Source: Apostichopus japonicus
Taxonomy: Eukaryota; Echinodermata; Holothuroidea; Aspidochirotida; Stichopodidae
Length of the DNA: 64,000 bases
NCBI RefSeq assembly: GCF_037975245.1
Contig: NC_092575.1
Location: 3,673,501 to 3,737,500, forward strand
Direction: 5' to 3'
In this document: positions 28,017-40,855 of the stretch, one piece after another
Numbering within the stretch: the stretch's first letter is position 1
Layout: the number at the start of each line of letters is the position of its first letter
The notes under the pieces: model-generated
The model's input: only the letters and a program-made list of their open reading frames with translations
Told to the model about the DNA's origin: nothing
Database searches by the model: none
Made by a program: the position numbers and the translations under genes

Positions 28017-31000
28017 TCTATATATAACGACTTCAAATAACGACGGAATGTGCTCATTTCACAGGTCCTAGCAACGCTATAAGTCTGAATCTCTGTACAA
28101 AGTATAAAAAAGGTTAATCTTGAGTTCTTGACGTTAGTATAAACATCCTAGATCATTTAGAGGTAGGCTATGTGTTTCAGCCGTTTTTTGTATTACACAC
28201 CAGAATTAATGATTCACCCCTTGTGATACTGTTTATCTTCTATCGTATACTAGTATCGTGTCTCATGTTTCAGTTTGTCATTTACAAGGCAAACAGAAAC
28301 GAGGGCAGTGATTTGCGTAGCAATTCTAAAGCACTCCACATCCTGAGTTTGGTCAAAATGCTATGTTTGATGAAGATCCATTTACAAATTAAACGAAAAT
28401 TGACAATCCACTTGATCGCCAGAATTGTGCAAACATAGTATCAAAAAACACGATCACTCAAGCTCTTGTGCGGGAAGTGACAGTCAGCTATAAATGTCAC
28501 TAAAAGTTGTAACCAAAAAAGAAAATTGTGTCAGAATTGCTTTAGCTGAGGTTTAAGATGTCCTTTTTTAACCTTACCTTCATGCAATCCTTTAAAATAA
28601 CTTCCGCTAAGAATCAAGATGTGACTAAACCACACACACACACAGAAAAGTAGGCCTAAAAGATGAAATAACAGCTAGTGCAGTTATCACTAACACTTTC
28701 TGTTCATTTATCGTTCTACTTCTGTGAAATCCATGTTGGTTAGGGAGGGCTGACGGTAAAATTTAAGAAAATTATTTCACAAGGTCCTTATATTTCACAT
28801 ATATGTATATATATAATGGTATATAGTTAAACGCGTTTACTTTACAGACCAGATGTATCGTGGTTTCATTAGAGGAAACTATAGTTACTTCAGTGGGCAC
28901 ACAACATTTAATTTATCTCTTCCTTCGGGAAGTTTCTGGAAGACCGTGTGCGTAAATATATGGTGTGGCACATCCTGTATTTCTGTATAGATACGGTACA
29001 GTGTGTGACTACACTGAATTGATAACAAGTGTTGGCTCTAAAGGGAATATCTTTGGATCCCCTTACGCTCACAAGACTACAAGAATACATTTTTTTCATC
29101 GTATAGCCATGAACCTTCATGTCAGATTTTATGCAGAATTAAAAATGAACTGCATGCCCTCATCAGCAAATGTCCTGTGGGAATTTACACGTATCCATGT
29201 TGTGTATTTATTGAATTACTCCCAAACCAAATTTGTGGTTTCTTTTCCTTTTTCTTTCTTTTTTGCCGAGAGGTACTTTTGAAAATGCTATATTAAATAT
29301 CGTGTTCAAATAACGGGTAAAAATCGGCAGATTCATAACTGCGAAGCGCTAGATTCTCCTTCACTGCGTTTACAATGGTGTCACTATGGGCAGGCTTGCG
29401 TAACATCGGGTATACACATGCCATACAATCGTCAGTAATGGCATGCCACCCACTTGTCTGCGCGCAGTTGCAATGCGTTTGCTTCTACATTATAAACGGA
29501 ATCTATATATACATGTGATCGAATTTGAAAAATTGATGGTTGTAACTACTTGTCGATAATACACCTCTCCTCACCCCTCACCCACCTTTCATCTTTCCCA
29601 AGAATTATACCTTCCATCCTCTTACCTCCCTCCCACCTTTACCCACAACTCCTCTCCCTCTCCCTTCCCCTTCCTTCGATTGAATCCTGGTTGCTCGAGA
29701 CCTCACCGGAAGTAATAGGGAAGGTGAATTTGAAAGTCGTAACAGTAGTTGATAAAGTGTATACGAGTGCGTAAGATTATGAAGATATATACACGGCAGC
29801 GCAGATTGGCAACTGCTGTAGTTCCGCCGCGAGACTGACGGGTCAGCTTGAGAAACGCATGACCTCATTGTTTCCACAGTCTATAGCACACCTAGTTTAT
29901 TTACACAGTGCACGGTACTTCACTCATTTGTGTTGTACCATGCAGTACCGAGTCTCCCATGCAAATCGTCAGTACTACTTTTACATGTCTTTATTATGTG
30001 TATGTAGTTACTAGGGTGGGTGCCTCTTCTATGATATTTCAATAGCGTGATATTCTAAAAGCAGGTTGTCAACAGAATTTTCCCATGAGCTTCTTAAAAG
30101 TAAAAGAAAATTAAAATATAAAGGCTAGAAATATCACAGTTAATGACATATATAGAAGCAAGCAAATCCGTCTGTTACCTGGTAACCGGCAGCAGCTTAT
30201 GAACGCACTGGAGAGAGTGAACTAAAGAGTTGGCTAAAGAAAAAAAAAACCTTCTTAATTAATTGATCATTCCTTCGCAAATAAGCAGCGGTAGCCCGGC
30301 GAACTTGGCAGTCGGTAACTTTCATATCATCACCTCCTGTAGCCTAGTTTTGGCGCGAAATTGTCCTTGGAAAGTGTAATGTCCATGAAAAAAGACGACC
30401 CGACCAGGAGCCTAGGTATAGATTCCTAGACGATGGAGATATAATATCAAATTCTCTAGCACCTGCTCCTGCGAGGACCAGTCTTATGAATTTCACGTCA
30501 ATCTTTATTTTTAATGGTAGACTACACACAAAAATATTAATTTAAATGTAAAGAAATTTCTCAGTTCATAAAACTATAAAAGTAGCTTTAGCATGAAAAG
30601 TTTTGGTAAATACTTAACAAGAAAATCCAATAAGGATATGGTTCATCAGGATGACTAATAAATTTGTATTCCAAATCATGAAGAAAGGAAGAAAAAAAAA
30701 AATCAATTTTGTCTTTCATAAATTTTCGACCTATACATGTGCCTTTTGGCGCGTCATTTACATGAGGAATGGCAATTAGAATTAGCAATACGGAAAACTG
30801 TTTGGGTGACATCGTTATTAGAACTGCATTTGATAATTAACTTATAATAACTTAAAACGATCATTTAGGTGACCAAAAAATAGCCAGAGAGCTGTCTCAG
30901 TTTGATCTCAGTTGCCAACTAAAATCTGCCTTCAAATATGCCAATTCAAAATGGTGAATTTTACACTCTTTGACTGTTTCTAGGGTGATCACTCTTTTCA

Positions 31001-34000
31001 AGTGCGGGTTGAATTTCAATCTTAACAAAGAGTGACTCAAGCAAAAGTAGCTCTAAACCAGATAAATTTGAAGAACTCCACTCTTTTTAGGAAGCAGTAG
31101 ACTTCACTCCTCTGGTGCTTGGAATATACGAGTGCATATTTTCCATAAAAAAAATTGCCAGCATATAGGTATCCATATACTCCTCTACCCCCTTTGTATA
31201 GGTACTTATTATGACTTGCTATCCTGAAGCTCCTCCCAGTTCGAACAGGCACCCCCGCCCCACCTCACCCCTCCCCCACTCATCCACCCTCTCCGGGCTA
31301 CCCACCTTTACTGTAGATACGGACGTCATTGTAGATAATACATCTTATATAAGCCACGACTGATCACCTTTAACACTAAAAGAAAATTCATTATCATTCT
31401 TGACCTAGCATGATTACCATTTGGATACCCTCTGGTTTTAGGATTCGATTATTTTTTTATACCCTTTTTTTGTTTTGTTAAGAGGAATTAACAACACAAA
31501 TTTTAATCTACACTCCCATGAATTCTAATGAATGTTAATGTTACAATAATGTTTCTATAAATTGAAATCATTGCACCAAATTTTAACCAAACATTCGACA
31601 ATGCTATCGATCCATGACTGTTTGGTTATTCCATGTGATTACCGAAAACGCTTTCCGAATCGATAAAGATGCCCGAATCATCCCCCCCCCCCCCGCCCCC
31701 TTAAGAGAGAACCATTGCATTTCCGTCATTTGCTGCGTGGGAATATTTTGAAGAACAGAGGCGAGCCACGCAGGCCAACGATTCGCACGGGTGTGTCCAT
31801 AGTGTATACTGCACATTATACGTGACATGCATGGAAGTGTGTCGGTTCACTAGTTGCCTCCAAACCATGAGGTGGAACGAATGAGGAGGGAAGAAAAAGG
31901 AGAAAGCGAGAAGACAAAATGTTTGGAGCATCGTTGCCATGTTTGGTTTGGAAAATAGAAACGAGAAGGCAAGCTTTTGCCTGAAATTCCTTAAGCTCAA
32001 GTGATATCAGCTAGCGATGTCTTGTTAAGGGGTTGACATTTAAAGTTATATACATAGGCTAAGAAATCAGGGGCATTAGTAAAATCGCTAAAAGAGTATT
32101 AAAAAGAGTAAGAAATTCTAGAGACAGAAAATCTTGAAACGTTTTAAAGAACGTTGTCATTTGAGAAGTGATTTAGTATATTTTGGGGGGGAAATTGATA
32201 TCGGGGAAAATAAATCATTTTTCTCTTTTTTTATTTTTATTTTTATTTTGGAATTAAAATATGACTTACAGTGATTTTTTTTCTGATTCTTAAATTAAGA
32301 GGAACGAATAAGGAAATCAATCATTTGTCATGTAAGCGTCAAATTAACATGTAATACTATATGTTTATAAATGCCAATCCATCGTGAACAGGTTTAAAAA
32401 AATGAACATATGAAGAATGTAAAATTTTATACGGAATGTAACAATTTGATATTTAATCTTCGTTGTCGGTAACAGTTTATTCCTGTAAAGTCTCGTTCAA
32501 TTCTTTGTATTTTTATCCAATCGTTTCAATGCGTATAAATGCAGCAGTAAGAGTAACCGAGCAGTCCGCCCAAGCTAAATTAGTTCCGAGCATATACGGG
32601 TCTTGTGGTCTCCCACCCCCTCCCCCTTTCCAACTCCGTCAGCAGTAACACAGTTGGGGAAGAGAGGAGAGGGGGGGGTGAGGGGTGAGTGGAGGTGGTT
32701 GGATATTTCTTAACTAACATACATTACGGGAAAAACTTGTCAAAATATGCACACGGGAAACTTAATTTTTGTTTACCATAAAGTATATAATGAGCGTTTG
32801 GATGGATTGTGCTGGAGGTTGTGTGTATGTGTGGGGGGGGGGGGGGGGTAGTGGTAAGTGTGTGAAAAGTGGGCATTTTCCATATCAGATATACACAAGA
32901 TAGTGTCCCGGATGTTTCCCTTGTTCTTCCTCTGTTTACTAGTAACACGGAATTTCCCTGATTGGAACTTCCTAATTGGAAAAGTTAAAGGTAACGCCAC
33001 TAAGTGTTTTCAACGTTTTGTTGTGTGTGTATGTGAGTGGTTGTGTTTTGCATATTTTTTAACTGGTTTTGAGAGTTTGTCCAGAAATCTCTCTCATGTT
33101 GATTTAATTTAAAACGCCTCAGAGCTGGTCAAAGCAAATTTATACGAGTATTTGCTTTTCACATTAAGAAAACGGATTTTGGTTGGCAGAAAATAGTATG
33201 TGAGATCATTTCGTGTAATCAAATAATCTAAGTAAACACAGAAGTTATCACAACAACAATAATAAAACAAGGTCGAAGATAGATTTAGTTTCAGCTTTAG
33301 TCAAGAAACTGTAATAACAAAAATTGGTGGTTTTGATTAAAGTTCTTGCGGATGCGTACTTTTTTTTCGTGATTTTAAGTAGTTACATTTTATTGATGTT
33401 CAAAATAGAAATATGATAGGCTGATAGCATGGTATAGGGCCTACCTATGAAAGTGTCAGTCTAACAAATGAAAATTGACTAACTAAACTAACTAATAATA
33501 ATAATAATACCATCAAGTGTTTAGTCTGTGATTACCAGCCGTTTACATCTTAGTGCTAATTGAGCAACGCTGGGTAACTTGATAGAAACAAATAACGTCA
33601 AGTTGGTTTTCGAGGTACACCACTTATATACGACTGTATACAATTTAGGAATCACTGCAGCAAACATATGCTTTAAGTGATGGGTACTTACTTTACGAGC
33701 ATTTGCTGGGGGGGGGGGGGCTGATTGCAACCCGCGGGTCCAACTTTGCTCGCAAGAGTTGTAAGCTGTACCAAGTGACGGTTTCTTCTCTGCTATTATT
33801 CTCTTCCAGTCCTTAACTGGAGCTTATGCCATATATACGCTACGTGTACATCTTCAAGAAGACCCCGCATTCTTACCCTCTATATTTCTGTTTATGTATC
33901 GAGGAGCCATTTTAAACGTTTGAAACGAGCGACACATACATATAGGTTTTAATAACTATTGTGTCAGCAGTTCACTTTATAAGGCTATCACCTAAATTTG

Positions 34001-34529
34001 AAATGTTGGTGAAGGGAACGCCCATTAAGTCCAAATATTTCATTCACACATAGTTTCATAGTCCCCTTGCAATCCACTCTAGAGCAAGATGGCGCTTTGC
34101 ACACGGGTCGCAACCTTAACTGTCAAAGCGAACTATTCGTGTCGTTGTTTTGCTTTTATACATCACGTTTACGATGCGTGATGCTACCAATCAATGAGAT
34201 TGATGAACGATCACGAGTCTCATTTGTGACATATTGTCAATACCAGGTGGCATATTCATGTCACATGTGACAAATTTTAATGCCGATCGTATTACTAAGA
34301 GACATCATCAAATGGGATTATAGACTTGACTGAACCGATAAATGGTTGTTTAGTTAGGGGTACATTAATGTGCAATAACGTATGGATGCATTCCATGGGA
34401 GTAGCACATCCGAAATGACGTCACGGGAGACCACGGGAAACCTTATTGACTCATGGTTGGATATATGTATCAGTTTATATTACACTTATAGAATCTTATC
34501 GCAATACATTTCTATGGAAAAGAGCAAGT
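28017..34529. other. No recognisable gene
   Basis: Short unsupported frames throughout. C/G homopolymers near 31680, 32836 and 33708. CT-rich tract at 29560-29680. TGACGTCA at 34416. No splice-flanked coding stretch was found by eye. Confidence 0.45.
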
Positions 34530-34625
34530 TTTCGGCGAGAACGGGACTCGAATTCACAATGCAGTGACGTCACGAGGTTAATAAGCCATGCGTTCGATTA
34601 ATCAACTGGCAAACCCATCGCTAAT
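34530..34625 (-). repeat. Possible degenerate tRNA-derived repeat
   Basis: On the minus strand, CAGTTGATTAATCGAACGC resembles a D arm. GCATGGCTTATTAACC follows like an anticodon arm, and AATTCGAGTCC matches the B-box at 9 of 11 positions. Extra sequence between them includes GTGACGTCAC. It is too diverged to be a tRNA gene and could be chance similarity. Confidence 0.3.
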
Positions 34626-37600
34626 TTAGCAGCGATCCCTATTTAGCCGTTTCGGGACCACACCTCGATTTCAATATATATAACGTAACATATAACATAA
34701 TATGTATATATAAAATTATATATGAAAATGAAAATGGTGTGATAAAATCTTCTTTGAAAAAGAAATTTCATGCCGGCAAATTTGTACATTTTCGTGACGA
34801 TCAAACGGTCACGATGCTACCAAACATGAACATCTTACGTCACAACTATGACGTCATCAGGCTGAGATTATTTCCCATCTCTGTATAACCTTTCTTTAAA
34901 TCTAACCCCCTTCCACCCCCGCAATACACACATCCAGTGTCTACGCATTGAACTGTTCTAAGTATATATACACTATACTTATCATCAAAATGTAAAGAAA
35001 CACCTTTCAAAGTCGTTCTGTTTTCCCTTTTATCTTTTTTTAAATAATTTTATTTTCATAGATTCATTTTTAATAGGTTAAGACAGATGGGTTGTATACA
35101 AAACTACACGCATGGGATGTCGCGTCTATCTTCGAAAGGAATCTAAAATAATAATCTTAACCTCGCTATGTTCTCGAGCATGTTTTGTTTTAGCTTAGAC
35201 ATTTCTTTCTTTCGTTCTTTCTTCAGTTCTTTTCTTCCTCTTCGAAATACAGAATTGTCCGCGCATAATTTAAACAGCTAACAACATCCTGTATGTGATG
35301 AAGAGATAAGCTTAGGCATGTTTTCGTTGCGTCTGTGGAACTGTCTATACTTTCACCTTGTCTCAAAACAAACAGACATGAATTCATTTTATCAATCCAA
35401 AAAGCGAGGTCTGGTAAACAATTAATATTATCTGTCTAATAAAATAAAGTGAGAATGTTTGCACTGCCACCGCCACTTCATTGTCCCTGACAGACCTCCC
35501 CTCCCCCACCCCTTCTCCCCCACCCCATCTCGCGGTACTTCGCCGAAATGACGCGATAGAGACCAATGATACGATCATACGTCATGATAGTGTTTGAAGG
35601 AAATGTTTGGGCGTTGAAAATAGTTGGCAAGTGGTCGGTAGATCACTGAACGCTATCTGTTATACAATGTTAGCCAAAAATATCAGAATGTCAGGAAAAA
35701 ATATCGGCAGGTTACAAGTTAACATTTGTATTAAAAATCAACATGTTACGTCTTCAATAACATTATACCAGATATAACATGAACAGTGTATACGATTCAA
35801 TTGCAGTAGCCCTATATCAGAACTAACATGAACAAGTCACAATTAATCATCCGAATGTCCAGAAATAAATTCAAAACTTTAATTCCCTTCGCATTGAGTT
35901 TGGCATCCATGGGCGATGCTTTGTTTTACAATTTCAAGAATTAACTTAAAACTTAACGAAAATGTTACAATTTAGTAATTGGCGTTTCACGGTTTATGTT
36001 GACATGTTACTCGTCGCATATTGACATGATAACCTAACTTAGAAACCTACCCAGCAATGACTGTGCTTGCGGTATCCCTTCAGTCTCAAGAACGCATCAT
36101 TTTTCCATTAAAAAGAAATTAGTCGTCACTAATTATATAACCGCTATAGCAAATGGCCAATCAGCTGCCGTGGTCTAATCTGACGTCACAATTTGTGTAC
36201 TTATTGTTGGCGCTAAAGTGGTATACCGACTAAGCCGTTCTCTGTGATTCGTTGTCACAGTCACTTCATCACTCACTCAAATCTTTGTCGCCACTTGATG
36301 AAAACAGTTAGCCGTAGCCAATGGTGCAAAAGCCCTATGTCGAAATTAACGTTGTTTTTTTGCAAGTTATAGCTTTAGCAACCTATACGGATCGCTGTTG
36401 ATTCTACAAAAGAACAAAAGCCCCTGCGTGGATAACTGAATAATGCAATGAAGTTTAACCACCAAAATTCCGAATAATGTTATCTACACATTTGACTTAC
36501 ATGAATTGGGGCCACTTTAATCAACTGCCTGAAGTGACTAGGCTACCGGTATATCCACGGCGCCGAAGGAAGGTTTGCACAAAATTGTGACGTAAGAGAA
36601 AGACAGATGATAGTTTACTTACATTGTGACGCCAACCAACACGCAAACACGCAAACTAAATATATGCATTGCTCGTGTATTGCATTTAGTGTTATAACAG
36701 ACCGTATGACATTTCGTTATTCAATTTCAAACAAACACATCCTACCATAGGCCTATAGCATGTGTCAAACTCGATATTGAAAGCCTAGTCTATATACTTA
36801 AGACATATGTAGTGACAGATTTTTGGATGGAGAGAGGCAATTCTAAAATACTACCAAACTTAGCGAGGCACGGCAAACATCCGTAAAATTTAAAGAAGCA
36901 CACGCGCGAAGCGTGCTAAGAAAATTGTCCGCATGCAGCGTATCTTGTTGTGACAAGATTTTAAGTTATTTCTAGCGCTTTCAGAAAGGTGGGTGAGGTA
37001 GGGGGGGGGGCTCTTTAGATCCGCTATATACGCATCGGGCGGAAGATACTTTATTTAACCTGGTCAATGGCTAAAATCACCTGCTAATCAACTTGAACGG
37101 TCGAATTTAGAGTAAATTGGGAACACTAATCACGTGAGTAGATTTGATAGGAATGGGAAACTTGGTGACAATTATTGTTTTTATAGTTTGTTTATAGTTT
37201 GTTATAGTTTCTCATACTGCAGCATGAACTGCTGCTTTAAGATGAACGCCCACACATGAAAGAGAAATGAGTGCTTGAAAACAAGCTTGTATATGCTCGG
37301 CTGTTGATGGCCTTCCTGTTAAAAAAATTCTATGAAATGGGATCCCCTGATAAAAACAGCATAAGCAGAACACATCCATTAGCAAAACCTATATGAAATA
37401 GCAAACAGACGCAAAGAAAAGTTGAGTCTCATCGTTTCACCTTGAACTATTTGCTCTCGGCTCTTTCATTCTTAGCCATGCAGTGTTCATCTCCGAGGGA
37501 TGTAATTGTAGCTTATCTAAGTTGTAAGGGGTGTTCAATCTATCCTTATGTTCCTTATCTGGGGCGTGTCCAGTGACGAGGGGCGGGGGGGGGGGGTGGA

Positions 37601-40496
37601 TGTCCGGATCCCTTATTCTGAAAACAAAAACAAAACCCTCGTTTTAACATTAAAGTTGTAGCTGTCGAACTTATTTGCCTTAAAACAAGTTACATATAGT
37701 GTGCAAAAATTAGCACGGTCAGTGCGCAAGCGTTCTTTACTTTTTACCGATATGCATCGCTATATTTTGGTAGTAATTATATTATTTTGTCTACTTCCCC
37801 TATTCCGAATAATCCTGGATTCGTCACTGCCTTATATGTCTCGAAAGTGTATCTATTTTCCTGGCTTTAAAGACGGAATTATACGTAAAAAAAAGGAGGG
37901 GGGGGGGAATAGAATCCATTCAAAGATTTAGTTTCTGAAATGTCATATGTTACGGTACCTTGGTGCGATCTACTTCAATACGCGTAAACATGATGTACGT
38001 GAGAAGGTTACTGATGACAGAAAGGTTAGTATCGAAGCGTAGTTATATACAGTTCAGAGAAAATAGAGTAAAATACGAACTTCGTTTAAATTTTCATTTG
38101 ATCAACCTTTACTTACCCTTACTTGAAAAACTTTTGTTCCATCGTTAAAACTATTTATTCCACGAGGTGATAAATTTCGACGTTTTAATACTAGTCCATG
38201 TACGTTAAGTCTAAAGTCAGATTTATTTCATGTGTCAACGTTGTGTTCATGACATATTTATTTCTGTTGGTATAACAAACTTCTTAATTAAGAACGAATA
38301 AGATGACAGCCGTATTAGTTACTTTTCAGGTACACAGTATAACGCATTAGCTTGTTCACCAACTTTTTTTTGCACCAAGATCATACGTTGTAGTATCTAT
38401 TCCCTTTCGAAGGGACTCGTGGTACCACCGATGACGTCATAGCATCGTGATAATACGGTCACAGTTTCGATGTATTAGAGTACTGGGGTTGAAACTGAAT
38501 TAATTTGTTTGGTTTTCGTGCACCGGTTCTGTCTTGGGTGATTATTTTCTATCGATACCAGACGTAAAATTTTGACTCATATTTTCTCTGCCCTATATAA
38601 ATACTTAACATCAGTTTTATGAAAAGTTATATAGACAAGGACAAAAGCAACGCGATCTTTTCACGATGACGTCATAATTTCTTTCGGTCACGTTTTCCAG
38701 TGACATACAGTATAGTATTTCCTCCACTGGGATTCACTTGATTGATAACGGAAAAATTAATGTTCCATTATGACAGGAAACGGAATGGATTTGAATGTCA
38801 TTTAATATTTTTTCGTCCGGCAATTATTTTAATATTTGCTTTTTTTCCTTTTCTTTAAGTCTGATTGTTTTGTTTTGTTTTTTATTGTTTTTGTCATTAT
38901 TTTTTATTCTGTTGGTGATGACGTCATGTCGTGAAGATGTATGAAATATAGGGAGAGGAATGAAAGAATGAAAGGTCATTTTATATGTTTCACAGAGAAA
39001 GTTCACATGAGGAAAGTATGTATATAGCAATGGTACAAGTCTCAATAGACTCGTGATACCTCACGTGACGTAACATGATCATGATCATTATGGTAACTAC
39101 CGAGAACCAAACGTTCCATAAAACATTTATTGAACGTTTGGCTCTCCGTCGTTACACTTTTAATGTAAGGAGACTGTGTTTGAGGGTAAATCAAGTTACT
39201 CAAGCCCCTTACTGGGGTTGAGGGTACAGATCAAGTTACCCATGCAGGCTCTATCTTTGAGCACGTAGTGAATAAACTGAACTCTAGGATGTATCGTCTG
39301 CGTATGATGAACAGATTCAATGTTAATTACAATGTTGCTACACAGGACCTATGATAACTTAATTACATCATTCTAGGGATCTATATTATTTCCATTGTAC
39401 AGATGGGGTCATTTTTACTTGTTTCATAGAGGAATTGCTAAAGCATGATATCTTTAGTCTGTTTCATATACGTTAGTCTATCCTAGCATTAATGTTAGGA
39501 AAGGACACCATGCGAAGTAGAAAAAAAAAACTTAAAACAGAGGGAAAGAATCTACGGGATAAAGTGACGTCTGCGCACGGTAAGGTGGCGTCGGAGGCAA
39601 TTAAATGGAAGATCAAAAACCAAGGCATTGATGGATTCCTTACGGTAGGCCTTCTATCTATCTCGGAGGACAAATTTAGATGTGACAAAACGCTAACTTT
39701 ACCCAACTTAGGGACAAAATTTCCCGATCGTAGCAGTTTCTATTGTATTATATTTCCCTCGGAGGGTAACACTCAATTCCAATGGAATTACTGTTGTACC
39801 AGTTACGCGAATCCTGTTTGTATCGAGGAAAATAGAAAGAAACAAAAAATGGAAGAAAAGAAACGAAAATCATCTAGTAAAATATTGAAAGAGAAATTCT
39901 TGACTATCTGTTTATAATAAAGTCGATATAACGGTTTAACAATAGGATAAACATGAAAGCAGATATATGTCGCTTGAATTAACTGCAGTGTAACGATACG
40001 TGACTGTAATGCATATACCGTAAGAAACAGGGCAAGATTTCAAAACATGAATTATTCATGTGACATGTGTATAACAATATGGGTTCGTAGAACACAAAGG
40101 CAACGTCTTCCCATGATGGTAATTGCCATCAGGTACCCCGGGAAACCTGCATGACCCATTGCAATGTAGCCGAACATATACCTTTAAGGATAGAGTGTCT
40201 TCAATGGCGTAAACAGCATTTCTATCTGCAGTATGGGCTGATGGGGACGGCAGGGGGCGGGGGTTGCGACCAGGGGTAGGCATATTCGTTTTTAAAGTTG
40301 GTTATGTCACTGACAATGGGCAAATACCTCAAAGTGATCACATATTCTTTAGTATGTAGCTTCACGAATGGAACTCCCATGTTCAATAGAGGAACTTCGT
40401 ACCATGCACATATCTGTGTCTATTTATGCAGTCCCCGTGTACGTACAGCATAAGATCTGAGGATTAGTGACTGGCTTCGATCGAACATTTATTTCA
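34626..40496. other. No recognisable gene
   Basis: TGACGTCA at 34849, 36181, 38432, 38667 and 38919. G runs near 37000 and 37585. The longest ordinary frame of the window (39492-39917, 141 codons, Lys-rich at both ends) has no domain I recognise and no visible promoter or poly-A context, so it is not called. Confidence 0.45.
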
Positions 40497-40855
40497 AAAC
40501 TTACTTCAGAAAAACTTAGATAACTTGAACATCCCAAAATAGAATTCGATGCAAAAAAATGAGTAACTATGAGAATAGTTCATGAATATGAAAGTATATA
40601 CATGCTGCTGGTACTGACTGTTCTCGGTCGAACTTATAATTCGAAACTGATTTGACTTACTTCAGAAAAAATACTCATATATCTTGAACATCCCTGCAAT
40701 ATAGCATTCGATGCAACAACAGCAAAATAACATGGGCCCCAACTGCGCATGCCCGTGCCATAGTTCCAAGTGAAGTCAAGTGACACAAACGCAGTCAGTG
40801 ACTTTTCAAAGTAACTATGCGAATAGTTCATTAATGTGGAAGTGTAAACACATGG
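40497..40855. repeat. Local direct duplication with an insertion in the second copy
   Basis: ACTTCAGAAAAA...CTTGAACATCCC...ATTCGATGCAA...AGTAACTATG.GAATAGTTCAT occurs at about 40503-40610 and again at about 40660-40855. The second copy carries about 85 extra bases after ATTCGATGCAACAACAGC. Confidence 0.75.

Noticed and set aside
39492-39917. 141-codon ORF, the longest ordinary frame
   Set aside because: Lys-rich, no recognisable domain, no promoter, splice or poly-A context, and AT-rich DNA of this length can yield it by chance.
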